Shown in pieces: positions 49,906 through 59,005 of a stretch of 64,000 bases of DNA. The stretch is taken from contig NZ_BMEO01000009.1 in NCBI RefSeq assembly GCF_014636635.1, positions 37,712 through 101,711 on the forward strand, read 5' to 3'. The stretch comes from Marinicella pacifica. GTDB lineage: Bacteria; Pseudomonadota; Gammaproteobacteria; Xanthomonadales; Marinicellaceae. Position 1 is the first letter of the stretch. Each line of letters begins with the position of its first letter. The translations under genes and the position numbers were made by a program. A model generated the notes under the pieces. It did no database searches and had not been told where the DNA came from. It was given only the letters and a program-made list of their open reading frames with translations.

Positions 49906-52851
49906 TTACGGGGTAAGCTCAAAGCCATCGATAAATATTATATCCGGATTACCGGTATAAAAGCGCACATCGACCCGTTTGATGTTGCCCTGATGATCGG
50001 CCACTTCGGCGCGAATATGGCGTTCAGTTGTATCAATCGGCAGGGCGGATGTGAAAGGAATCTGGTAAATGCCATCACCGTTGCTAACCGCTAATCCACT
50101 TAATTCGCTCTCTGCAGGCAGATTATTAACCATAAAATTGGCTTTAATGGACAGCGTTGATAAGTTGATTCCGGAATTGGCATCTGCCAGACCCAGTCGA
50201 ATCAAATCGACCGGCTTTTCGTTGTAATTAGGGCGCGGTAAACTGATGGATAGGGTCGGTTTTAAATCATCCAAAAACCAGCCGAAACCGGGATTACCGC
50301 GAACCTCAGCAGTATCAATGGGCGCACCCAGATCAATCCAGCGGGCGATGATCATTTTCTGTTCATTGCTTAAGCCACTCATGCCACCGGCCGGGTGGGC
50401 GGCACTGGGGATAAAATCTAAATCCGCCAAATTTGGATTGGCACCACCAGGAATCGATGCGGGATCACCCGGAATGGTGGCGGTGGGGTGATCGCTGTTA
50501 AGCCAGCCATCCAGGCGTTCACCAAACACTTTCCAGATCAGTAAACTGCGCCGACTCTGGAATTTACGAATATAGCGACTGGCATTGGTTTGGCGCCAGA
50601 CACCATTATGAATCACCGGCGGATAGCCATAATCGGCTGATTCATCTTTGGCTAAGCGGCGGTAATCGCCGGGTAAATGATCCTCCAGGCTGTAATCGCT
50701 TAAATTCAGATTACCGGCGTTTTGGTTGCCGTTATGACAACTGACACAATGGTTTTCCAGAATGGGTCGGATGTCCTGATAGAATTCCACATCCACGACT
50801 TTTTCAGGTCTATTTTCTAATTCATTGTCGCCTTGTTGATTGACCTTGATAAAGGGTGTGGTTTTCGATAAGTCCCAAACCGGATAGTCGGGCAAACTGG
50901 CGGCAGTACCGGCAAAATCCAACGGTTGTTGGCTGTGTGCATGGCAGCCACCACAATCGGTGCGCACCTCGCCGGGCCTGACCTGATGCCAGGTTTGTGA
51001 CATATTCAGTACCATGCCTTTACGGTCCAGGGTTTGAAAAGTAAACGGCGTGTCAGCCGGAATTTTAACCAGGAAACTGGTGTCCGGATTGCCTTCAGCA
51101 TCCAGAATCGGGCTGCCGTCGGGGTTTTCCTTACGCACCGGTATTTCGCCCATAATACGCAACCGTTCATTGGCGTGGTTATAGAAATCGGTGGAACCGC
51201 TGGGGGCATAATTGGGCCCGTATCGGCGGTGGGTATTGGGTTCCATCGCCAGTATTCGAATCGCCCAGATGTCGCTGTTGTCGTATTTACCGGCTTCAGC
51301 GCCCTGCCACGACCAGTTACTGCTGACGCGGTTTTGTGAGGTGTTAAAGGGATCTAAACCATCAAAATCAGCTGAACCGCGCCCCGGAAAGGAGTCGCGT
51401 TTATAAAGACTGCTTGAGCCGACCAGGCCATAGGGTGTACCGGCCGGTAGTTGGGTATTGAGTTCACCATCATTGGGTAACCAATTCCGGATAGCGGGTT
51501 CCGGTGTGCCGTGAATGGCCTGCCAGGGCACCACTGCCCGGGGCCAGGCTTCATTAAAATCGGGGTCATTTTTTATCAGCACCAAATCTTCCGGCTGCCA
51601 AACTTGTTCGGTATTTTTAATCACATATAAACCGGCATCGTAGTAAGGAATGGTGGTGGGTCGATTCAGATCATTGGCCGGGCCCGGTGACCAAACAGTC
51701 AGTAAATCATTATTCGGTGCCGCTGAAGGTTGGGTGAATTTTCCCACCCGATCAACATTATTACTGCCAATGGGTGCGGCGCTGTCGCCGGGATGGGTCA
51801 TGGGCGTCACCGCTTGATAGCCATAAGGGGTAAAAGAAAACCGAAAAGGATAAAGACCGGTTTGTTGAGTGACCGTTTGTTCAATCGGCGGATTTAATTC
51901 CGGATAGGGGCTGCCAAATTGCGGCTGATTAGGCGGTCTGTCTATGGGGAATTTATACAAAGCCCCGAAACCATTATTGTTCAGATTATAGTACTGCTCC
52001 ACCACAATATCACCGGATGAGATTTGGGTCATAAAGTGAAAGGCATTGGGGGAAGTCATGGCACTGACCAAAGGCTGCCATTGCCGGCCATCGGGTAAAA
52101 TGGTCCAAATCGCCCATAATCGAAGGTCTCGGATGCCCTGCGTTTCCAGGGTAGAAAACATCAGGCGCCCATCATTGAGGATGGTTGGGTGCAAAGCGCT
52201 GCCGATGGTCATCGGTGCAATGGCTTCGACATTAGAGCCATCCACATCCATCACATACAGTTGCATATTGGGGTTGGTGTACCCGCGTGGCGGCACAAAA
52301 CCATTGCGGTTACTGGTAAAAGCCAGTTTATTGCCCGGTAAGGGCATCGGGCCCAAATTTAAAATGCCGTAACCCAGACGATTGTAGCTACTATCCGGAT
52401 CTAACGGATTACTTTCATCCCAATTGCCGGCACCGGTGTTGGGGGTAAATTCACCGTGGGTTAACTGTTCAATTTGCCGGGTCTGTAAATGCATACGAAA
52501 AATATCGGCACCCTGATAGGGTAAATTGCCGCGTTGGGTGTTGAGGTTACCCGGACTGACATCATGAAATAAACTGTAATAAACCCACTGAGCATCGAAG
52601 GAAATCACCGGATCGGTCACACTACAGACCTCACAATCCACCAAAATCTCCTCACTGCCATCAGGGTGTAAAAGCATTAGATCAGCACCATAATCCAATC
52701 GTCCGGGGTGCGCTATTTCCGGCCAGATGGTGTTAACCGCATCACCGAAGCGTGGTTGCTTCACATAGATAATGTCATAATCGACGACGCCTGATTGGCC
52801 ATTGAAGCTGACAAACAGGCTTAGGCACAGGGCGAAGATTTTATAGGGCAT
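49906..52851 (-). CDS. Large exported HzsA-like propeller with two heme c sites
   Basis: Protein of 981 residues with a signal peptide (about 1-20). The first 500 residues form a TolB-like propeller (NKLAFTSNRNGFV, GRLMFSTLETQGIRDLRLWAI). Two heme c motifs follow: C-G-G-C-H at 633-637 and C-V-S-C-H at 702-706. This combination resembles the hydrazine synthase alpha-subunit relatives found in many non-anammox bacteria. The C-terminal beta domain ends NPDIIFIDGFELTP, the same kind of tail as the neighbour's. Periplasmic or surface redox protein of unknown function. Confidence 0.75.
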   Translation of the reverse strand: MPYKIFALCLSLFVSFNGQSGVVDYDIIYVKQPRFGDAVNTIWPEIAHPGRLDYGADLMLLHPDGSEEILVDCEVCSVTDPVISFDAQWVYYSLFHDVSPGNLNTQRGNLPYQGADIFRMHLQTRQIEQLTHGEFTPNTGAGNWDESNPLDPDSSYNRLGYGILNLGPMPLPGNKLAFTSNRNGFVPPRGYTNPNMQLYVMDVDGSNVEAIAPMTIGSALHPTILNDGRLMFSTLETQGIRDLRLWAIWTILPDGRQWQPLVSAMTSPNAFHFMTQISSGDIVVEQYYNLNNNGFGALYKFPIDRPPNQPQFGSPYPELNPPIEQTVTQQTGLYPFRFSFTPYGYQAVTPMTHPGDSAAPIGSNNVDRVGKFTQPSAAPNNDLLTVWSPGPANDLNRPTTIPYYDAGLYVIKNTEQVWQPEDLVLIKNDPDFNEAWPRAVVPWQAIHGTPEPAIRNWLPNDGELNTQLPAGTPYGLVGSSSLYKRDSFPGRGSADFDGLDPFNTSQNRVSSNWSWQGAEAGKYDNSDIWAIRILAMEPNTHRRYGPNYAPSGSTDFYNHANERLRIMGEIPVRKENPDGSPILDAEGNPDTSFLVKIPADTPFTFQTLDRKGMVLNMSQTWHQVRPGEVRTDCGGCHAHSQQPLDFAGTAASLPDYPVWDLSKTTPFIKVNQQGDNELENRPEKVVDVEFYQDIRPILENHCVSCHNGNQNAGNLNLSDYSLEDHLPGDYRRLAKDESADYGYPPVIHNGVWRQTNASRYIRKFQSRRSLLIWKVFGERLDGWLNSDHPTATIPGDPASIPGGANPNLADLDFIPSAAHPAGGMSGLSNEQKMIIARWIDLGAPIDTAEVRGNPGFGWFLDDLKPTLSISLPRPNYNEKPVDLIRLGLADANSGINLSTLSIKANFMVNNLPAESELSGLAVSNGDGIYQIPFTSALPIDTTERHIRAEVADHQGNIKRVDVRFYTGNPDIIFIDGFELTP

Positions 52852-52946
52852 TATTTATCCAAAAAGTTATTTTGCTTAAGAATAGATTGATAAAGTAAAT
52901 TAAAATGAGGCAGAAGTCACATTTTAGGATTCAGCTGGTAAGCCAT

Positions 52947-54596
52947 TTAATTTGATTGACTATGATCATCGTCATCTAATTGTTCGGCTTGTTGGTTTTG
53001 TGCGTCAACATGCTTTAGCAGATGAATGGCTTTTAGCCACTGCTGAATCATATAAAGTTGTTCCCGCATAATATCTAAAACCAGTGTCATGGTGGTGAAA
53101 GAAATTTCACCGCGCGAGCCGAGGTTCAGAAGTTTGACTTTAACGGCGTCATGGTCCGTTTTGACCTGGGCTTGTAGCTGGTCGAGGTCGAAACCGGATA
53201 ATAAATCCGGGTTCAGTAAAATACTGTCTTTGTAAAGATTAATATCTAACTTGAAGTTGCCTAATTCCGAATCATCAAAACGCTGATACTGATGATATAT
53301 TGTGTTGATGGCTTGGGCACAAGTCAGTAAATATTCGTCAATGCGCAATAATAAAACCAACTGTTTAGAAGTATTTTCTGATAGGGCATGCTGCTCAACC
53401 ACCACGATAAATTCCGAAATTTGTTTTGATAAGTCAGTAATGACCCGGAGCTCTTCAGTCATTGTAGTGGGTGATTGAGCGGCTTGGGTAAATTCAACTT
53501 GTGGTAAAGATTTGATGCGATCAGCATTGTCTTTAAGCTCCAGAATCAAGGCGTCAATGGCCAAAGTGGGTGAAGCGGCAATCGAGCTGTCCAAATATTT
53601 GGCCTGGGTTGGTGTCGCCTCAAGCGTGGTAAAGCGCCGCTCTAAAAATTCTGCAAGCCGGCGGTTAAGTGGCAGAAAACACAGTACACCCGCGATGTTA
53701 ATGGTGGTGTGCAATAAGGCCAGTGTTAAGCCAATGGATAACTCAACCTGAAAATAAGTACTGCCGCGATGCAATAAAAACATCAGTACAGGCAGAATGA
53801 TAAAGGCCACCAAAGCGGTGGTTGAATTTAAAATAACCTGGGCCCAGGCCACCCGTTTGGCGTTGGCGGTGGCACCAATGGTGGTCAGTAAGGAGGTGGA
53901 AGAGGTGCCGACAATGGCGCCGATGACCATGGCAGTGGCTGATTCAATCACTAAAATACCCGACACCGCTGCGGTGATGGTCAAAGCGATTGCGGCACTG
54001 GATGACTGGGTCAATAGGGTCATGACAATACCAATCAAAAAAAACAACAGCTGGCCCTGAAAGCCACTGACATTCACCGCGCTTAAGTCAAAGCCGGCCA
54101 CAATCCCTTCAAAGGCCGTTTTAAGGATGTCGATGCCCACAAAAAACAAACCAAAACCAACCAAAGCCAGGGCCAGAGAAGGTAGTCTGCCTTCTGAGCG
54201 GTTAAATAAACGAATCAGCATGCCGACACCAATCATTGGCAAGGCAAAATGCTGAATATTAAAATTAAACCCGACCACAGCCACCAGCCAGCCGGTCATG
54301 GAAGTACCAATATTGGCCCCATAGAGAATGCCCAGCGTTTGGCGCATGGTCAATAAACCGGCATTAACAAAACCGATGGTGGCGACAATCACGGCACTGG
54401 AGGATTGTACAATGGCGGTCATGATTAAGCCTGAGGTCACACCGCGCAGTGTGGAATTGGTCCAATAGGCTAAAATATGCCGTAATGAAGAACCGGCAGC
54501 CAGCTTCAAACCATCGGTCATCATACCGACGGCCAGTAAAAATAAACCCAGCCCGCCTAAAACGGAACCGAAAATCACAAATGTCTGGTTGCTCAC
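52947..54596 (-). CDS. Na+/phosphate cotransporter family protein
   Basis: Transporter of 549 residues of the NptA/YjbB type. The two inverted PNaS repeats are visible with the QSSSA signature twice (VQSSSAVIVATIGF near 67 and LTQSSSAAIALTI near 198). The membrane part (to about 320) is followed by a cytoplasmic PhoU-like helical domain (about 340-535). It moves phosphate across the inner membrane, usually as exporter in E. coli YjbB. It starts 77 bases after the AbgT stop on the same strand, with a hairpin between. Confidence 0.92.
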   Translation of the reverse strand: MSNQTFVIFGSVLGGLGLFLLAVGMMTDGLKLAAGSSLRHILAYWTNSTLRGVTSGLIMTAIVQSSSAVIVATIGFVNAGLLTMRQTLGILYGANIGTSMTGWLVAVVGFNFNIQHFALPMIGVGMLIRLFNRSEGRLPSLALALVGFGLFFVGIDILKTAFEGIVAGFDLSAVNVSGFQGQLLFFLIGIVMTLLTQSSSAAIALTITAAVSGILVIESATAMVIGAIVGTSSTSLLTTIGATANAKRVAWAQVILNSTTALVAFIILPVLMFLLHRGSTYFQVELSIGLTLALLHTTINIAGVLCFLPLNRRLAEFLERRFTTLEATPTQAKYLDSSIAASPTLAIDALILELKDNADRIKSLPQVEFTQAAQSPTTMTEELRVITDLSKQISEFIVVVEQHALSENTSKQLVLLLRIDEYLLTCAQAINTIYHQYQRFDDSELGNFKLDINLYKDSILLNPDLLSGFDLDQLQAQVKTDHDAVKVKLLNLGSRGEISFTTMTLVLDIMREQLYMIQQWLKAIHLLKHVDAQNQQAEQLDDDDHSQSN

Positions 54597-54624
54597 GGCA
54601 TTAAGAAAATATTATCCACTCAAA

Positions 54625-54642
54625 GGCCCTTATCTTAGGGCC
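54625..54642 (-). terminator. Weak hairpin between AbgT and Na/Pi genes
   Basis: GGCCCT (54625-54630) and AGGGCC (54637-54642) with loop TATCTT; on the - strand it is followed by only CTTTG. Possibly a weak terminator after the abgT gene. Confidence 0.35.
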
Positions 54643-54672
54643 AATAAGCCAAAAAGAAAATGCCCTTAAAGT

Positions 54673-56307
54673 TTAGGGTGTGTAATAGGTGGCGGCACCC
54701 GGGCCCACCGGCAATCCAAAAACAAACACCCACAAATAGAACAGTAAAGTCCAGCCGACAAAGAACACGATGTTATAAGGCAACATGGTGGCAATCAGCG
54801 TACCAATACCTAAGTCCTTTTTATAACGACAAGCCATGGCCAGAATCAGACCGAAGTAACTCATCATCGGGGTGATGACATTGGTCACCGAGTCACCGAT
54901 GCGGTAAGCCGCCTGGATGGTTTCCGGTGCATAACCGACCAGCATCAGCATCGGCACAAAAATGGGTGCTGTCACGGCCCATTGTGCTGAGGCGCTGCCC
55001 AGGGATAAATTCACCATACCGCAGAGGATGATAAAGAATAAAAAGATAATCGGGCCATCTAAACCAAGACTTTGGATCAGAATGGAGCCTTTAATGGCCA
55101 TCACTGTGCCCAAATTTGACCATTTGAAAAAGGCCACAAATTGCGCCGCGAAGAATACCAGGACAATATACAAGCCCATGGTGCCCATGCTTTTACTCAT
55201 GGCATCGATGACATCGCGGTCATTTTTCATGGTGCCCACCACTTTACCGTAAACAAATCCGGGAATGGCAAAGGTGATAAAAATAAACACCACAACACCT
55301 TTAAGAAAGGGCGATCCGGCCACTTCGCCGGTGGTCTGATTACGCAGAACACCCCATTCCGGTACGATGGTTAAAGCCAATATGGCACACAAAATAAGAA
55401 AGCTTAAACCGGCCATTTTCAGACCACGTTTTTCCTGCGGAGAAACCGGTTCAATTTTTTGTTCGCCCAAATCAATACTGGCTTCACTTTCATCATATTG
55501 ACCCAATCGCGGTTCAACAATTTTTTCAGTAACAAAGGTGCCCAGGATGGCAATTAAGAAGGTGCTGATGACCATAAAGAACCAATTGACCTCAGGACCC
55601 ACTTCATAGGCCGGATCAATTAATCGAGCGGCTTCTTGAGTAATACCTGACAATAAAGGATCGACAGTGCCGATAAATAAATTAGCGCTGTAACCGGCCG
55701 ATACACCGGCAAAGGCTGCTGCGAGACCGGCCAGTGGATGACGACCTAAGGAGTGAAAGATCATGGCAGCCAGTGGAATCAATACCACATATCCCAGTTC
55801 TGAAGCTGTGTTTGAAACAACACCCGCAAACACAATGGCCAGAGTCACCATACGTTTTGAAGCGCCCATGACCAGTGATCGCATTCCGGCGGATAATAGC
55901 CCTGAATGTTCCGCCACTGAGACACCGAGCAGGGCCACTAAGACCGTGCCCAACGGTGCAAAACCGGTAAAATTCGTTACCAAACCGGTCACAATCCGGC
56001 GCAAACCTTCCGCGGAAAATAAAGACACCACTTCGATAACACCGCCTTCAACCCGACCACCACCCTCAGGCCTGGGGTCCTGGGCACTGATACCAAGCCA
56101 TTCAGCGATACCGCTAAAGAGAATAATAAAGAGACAAAACAGGGCAAACAAAGTCACCGGATGCGGCAATAAATTACCCAGCCATTCCACAAATGCCAGA
56201 AACTTGGCAAACCAGCCACCGGTTTTTTCCGGCGGATTTGGTGGCTTATTCGGCAGGTTTTTGTGGGTGGTTTTTACAGGTGTGTTTGACTCGGTTTTTG
56301 AATTCAT
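54673..56307 (-). CDS. AbgT-family transporter
   Basis: Membrane protein of 544 residues with about 12 helices. AbgT signatures include the N-terminal FVEWLGNLLPHPVTLFALFC, VAEHSGLLSAGMRSLV, NTASELGYVVLIPLAAMIFHSLGRHP, and MMSYFGLILAMACRYKKD. In E. coli, AbgT takes up p-aminobenzoyl-glutamate; other members (MtrF, YdaH) pump sulfonamides out. The very N-terminus (about 28 residues) is Pro/Lys/Thr-rich. No abgA/abgB hydrolases are adjacent, so export or an unknown substrate is possible. Confidence 0.93.
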   Translation of the reverse strand: MNSKTESNTPVKTTHKNLPNKPPNPPEKTGGWFAKFLAFVEWLGNLLPHPVTLFALFCLFIILFSGIAEWLGISAQDPRPEGGGRVEGGVIEVVSLFSAEGLRRIVTGLVTNFTGFAPLGTVLVALLGVSVAEHSGLLSAGMRSLVMGASKRMVTLAIVFAGVVSNTASELGYVVLIPLAAMIFHSLGRHPLAGLAAAFAGVSAGYSANLFIGTVDPLLSGITQEAARLIDPAYEVGPEVNWFFMVISTFLIAILGTFVTEKIVEPRLGQYDESEASIDLGEQKIEPVSPQEKRGLKMAGLSFLILCAILALTIVPEWGVLRNQTTGEVAGSPFLKGVVVFIFITFAIPGFVYGKVVGTMKNDRDVIDAMSKSMGTMGLYIVLVFFAAQFVAFFKWSNLGTVMAIKGSILIQSLGLDGPIIFLFFIILCGMVNLSLGSASAQWAVTAPIFVPMLMLVGYAPETIQAAYRIGDSVTNVITPMMSYFGLILAMACRYKKDLGIGTLIATMLPYNIVFFVGWTLLFYLWVFVFGLPVGPGAATYYTP

Positions 56308-56433
56308 CAGCGGTTTGAATTTTTAACAAAAGACGCTATTGTTCACCAACGGTTGTGAATTTGCAATAAAAGTTGGTTATTGTCGTGAGTGATTGGCTTT
56401 GCCCAAGAGGTTAATATGCAAAAATAATGGGTT

Positions 56434-56466
56434 AAAAAAACACCTGGTTAGCCTTAAAAGACCAGG
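56434..56466 (-). terminator. Terminator after the alkB remnant
   Basis: CCTGGT (56443-56448) and ACCAGG (56461-56466) with a 12-base loop; on the - strand the stem is followed by TGTTTTTTT. It lies just beyond the stop of the alkB fragment and shows that the original transcription unit ended here. Confidence 0.6.
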
Positions 56467-56472
56467 ATTTGT

Positions 56473-56727
56473 TTACAAGGTGTTTATTGTTTGCAGATTT
56501 GACTCATGCATAGCCATTAATTTGCGATCCATAATTTTGTACCAAAGGGGTGGCACATAGGCCAGTAAAAACATGCCTATATAACCGGTGGGTAATTGAG
56601 GAACATCTTCAAAATGCCTTAGACTCTGGTAGTGTCGTGTGGGATTGGCGTGATGATCTGAGTGCCTTTGCAGATGAAACAACACCAGATTGGAGATTAA
56701 ATGGTTGGAATTCCATGAATGTCGGGT
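56473..56727 (-). pseudogene. alkB: 3' remnant of alkane 1-monooxygenase AlkB
   Basis: On the - strand an open stretch reads TRHSWNSNHLISNLVLFHLQ (from 56727), then RHSDHHANPTRHYQSLRHF and DVPQLPTGYIGMFLLAYVPP. These are the last His motif (HRHSDHH type) and the C-terminal membrane segment of AlkB-type integral-membrane diiron monooxygenases. An in-frame TAG (56728-56730) stands just upstream, and the preceding ~300 codons including the other His boxes are absent; the beta-helix gene now occupies that side. A start at a GTG (56685) could give 70 residues but not an enzyme. The terminator is kept. Confidence 0.85.
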
Positions 56728-56836
56728 CTACCAACCTGTTTATTGTGGTTAAGATTCTGCAGAATGGAAAATTTAAAATAATTGGCAGTAAATGGGCATG
56801 GATTTTGTTAGGGCTTATTTAAACAGTAAAATTGCC

Positions 56837-58327
56837 ATGAAAATATCTCAAATATGCCTCATTGTAATCGGCCTTATCGGCTTGTCACTCAATGGATATA
56901 CCCGCACCATTAGCATCAATGATATCAGTGTGATCATTGCCGATGATGGTGTATGCACGCTTCCTGAAGCGATTGCCTCAGCCAATAATAATGTCAGTTC
57001 AGGCGTGACAACAGGAGAATGTGAAGCGGGTGATGCCGGCGAGGATAGCATTGTATTTGATTTGGCACCCGGAGAAGATGAAATAAACACCTTGGGGATT
57101 GTGCTGCCAACCGTCATGGAACCGCTCAACATTATTGGCCCGGGCGCTGATTTATTAACTTTATACCCTCAACAATTGGGATACGTATTCACGCTTCGTG
57201 CGGATTTTAGTTTATCGGGTCTTCGAATATTTAAGGCTGAAGGCTTCCGTGGAACAGCCATATATCAGTTCGAAGGACATGATTTAACGCTAACAGATTG
57301 TATTATAGAAAATAACACGGCCACTGACTCGATCGGAGCGATTCGGGTATTAGCGGCAGATTCCACCAACCAGCTATATATCAATAACTGTCAATTTATC
57401 GACAATGATGCAAGTGGCCATTCAGGTGCCATTAGTATCAGCGCTGTGGATGGTAAAAGCCTGGTGGCGACCATTGAAAACAGTGTGTTTTCCGGTAATG
57501 AAAGCCGGACCGATGATGGCGGTGCTCTGATGGTGACAACCACCAGTTTAGGGCTCGTAGATATTGTCATTAAAAACAGCCGTTTTGAATCAAACAGCAG
57601 TAACCAAAATGGAGGCGGATTTTATTTTGAAGGACCCGGTGTGACCGGACGTATAGAAAATTCAGTTTTTTATAACAATCAAAGTGGCGTAGGCGGCGCC
57701 GGCGGCATGTGGTTTAAAACCGGTGCGTTTGAAAGCATTAACAACAGTTTTATTGGCAATGTGGCACAGAAATATGCCGGTGGTGTGTATGTCTGGGCCC
57801 ATGATGATAATCTGGATGGAATCCATTTCATCAATAACACCATAACCGAAAATACCATCGCAACATCGCTTTCCACAGCCGGCGGTGGCGGTATTTACAG
57901 TCGAAACGTAAAAACCACAATCAGCAACACCGTCATTGCCAATAACAGTACCTTAACCATCGGGCCAAACTGTTCAGGCGGATTGACGTCGAAGGGTTAT
58001 AATTTTATTGAAAATGACCAGGATTGTGGAATTTTATCGCAAGCCTCAGATTCCATCGGTGATGAATTAAACCCCATCGACCCACAACTGAGTTCGCTCA
58101 TCGATGAAGGTAGCCACAAACTCTTCCAACAGCCTGTAACCGGAAGCCCTTTAATCGATGCCGGTAACCCGGGTGGCTGCGATATAGATGCAAGCCAAGC
58201 GATAAACTATGATCAGATTGGCCGCTTCAGACACCAGGACGGCAGCCAAAGTGGTGACAACCGTTGTGATATCGGCGCCATCGAAATCAGCAATAGTGAT
58301 GTGATTTTCAAGTCAATTTTTGAATAG
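56837..58327 (+). CDS. Secreted right-handed parallel beta-helix protein
   Basis: Protein of 496 residues with a signal peptide (about 1-22). After the N-terminal domain with VCTLPEAIASANNN (the CSLREAI-like cap of choice-of-anchor-Q/CSLREA proteins), the body is many Asn-rich turns: NNTATDSIGAIRV, NNCQFIDNDASGHSGAI, ENSVFSGNESRTDDGGAL, KNSRFESNSSNQNGGGF, ending in DPQLSSLIDEGSHKL. The extreme C-terminus is NSDVIFKSIFE, a degenerate version of the IF-DGFE tail. I start at ATG 56837; upstream in-frame starts add a non-signal leader. Surface adhesin or polysaccharide-binding role likely. Confidence 0.82.
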   Translation: MKISQICLIVIGLIGLSLNGYTRTISINDISVIIADDGVCTLPEAIASANNNVSSGVTTGECEAGDAGEDSIVFDLAPGEDEINTLGIVLPTVMEPLNIIGPGADLLTLYPQQLGYVFTLRADFSLSGLRIFKAEGFRGTAIYQFEGHDLTLTDCIIENNTATDSIGAIRVLAADSTNQLYINNCQFIDNDASGHSGAISISAVDGKSLVATIENSVFSGNESRTDDGGALMVTTTSLGLVDIVIKNSRFESNSSNQNGGGFYFEGPGVTGRIENSVFYNNQSGVGGAGGMWFKTGAFESINNSFIGNVAQKYAGGVYVWAHDDNLDGIHFINNTITENTIATSLSTAGGGGIYSRNVKTTISNTVIANNSTLTIGPNCSGGLTSKGYNFIENDQDCGILSQASDSIGDELNPIDPQLSSLIDEGSHKLFQQPVTGSPLIDAGNPGGCDIDASQAINYDQIGRFRHQDGSQSGDNRCDIGAIEISNSDVIFKSIFE

Positions 58328-58446
58328 AAATTAACAGCGGACAAAGAGCCATAAAAACAAAGTCATTGAACCGCCACATGACATGAAAGCTTTCTAAATG
58401 TAATTAAGTTAGAATGTATGATTTGAATTATCATCATTCCCTGACA

Positions 58447-58812
58447 ATGTTAAGAGCACTTATTTCGGCGGTTTTATTTATAGCACTTGTCGGATGCAGT
58501 GAACAAGACATTTCTGTGAATGAAACCGCTGTCGAAGTCAGTCGCCCATCAACCAGCACAAAGACCAATGGCCTATTGGTTCGGCTTATGCAGGATGTAA
58601 TACGGTTTACAGATAAATCAAAACAGCGCAATACCGATGTGCCCCTCAAAGATCTGAAAGATTACATAAAAAATCAAAAACTGGCAGAGAAACATTCGCT
58701 GGTTTTACTATTTGTCGATAAGGAAGCCGATACCGGCGATATGGTTGAAGTGATGGATATATTTAAAAACGCCGGTATTAAGGATATTCATATTGCCGGT
58801 GGGAATCGCTAG
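58447..58812 (+). CDS. Lipoprotein with ExbD-like C-terminal domain
   Basis: Protein of 121 residues starting at ATG 58447, with signal peptide and lipobox (ALVGCSE, Cys17). The last 45 residues, LVLLFVDKEADTGDMVEVMD followed by IFKNAGIKDIHIAGGN, match the periplasmic domain of ExbD/TolR (pattern: V-x-x-x-x-D-K-x-x-x-x-G-x-V-V-x-V-M-D-x-x-x-x-A-G-I). A normal ExbD has one TM helix instead of a lipid anchor. No exbB is nearby. The function is therefore unclear; a decoy or scaffold with TonB-like partners is speculative. Confidence 0.6.
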   Translation: MLRALISAVLFIALVGCSEQDISVNETAVEVSRPSTSTKTNGLLVRLMQDVIRFTDKSKQRNTDVPLKDLKDYIKNQKLAEKHSLVLLFVDKEADTGDMVEVMDIFKNAGIKDIHIAGGNR

Positions 58813-59005
58813 GTTGTAAGTTAAATTTAATAACCTTTCAAGTATGATTGTTCTAAACGGCTTATTTTGCTAGCGAAGGCCGGCATCCAGCGTCTTTTAG
58901 AAGGATTTATTGCATTATGATTGAACCTAAAGTCTGAAAAATTCTTTAAATTAGCCCAAAAACATATAGTCTTTTCCATTACAATTAATGATTTGCTTCT
59001 GAATT

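Noticed and set aside
58860..58900. Repeat-like GCTAGCGAAGGCCGGC scrap between 58813 and 59005
   Set aside because: Resembles dispersed gammaproteobacterial repeat fragments, but I found no second copy in the window and it is too short to support.
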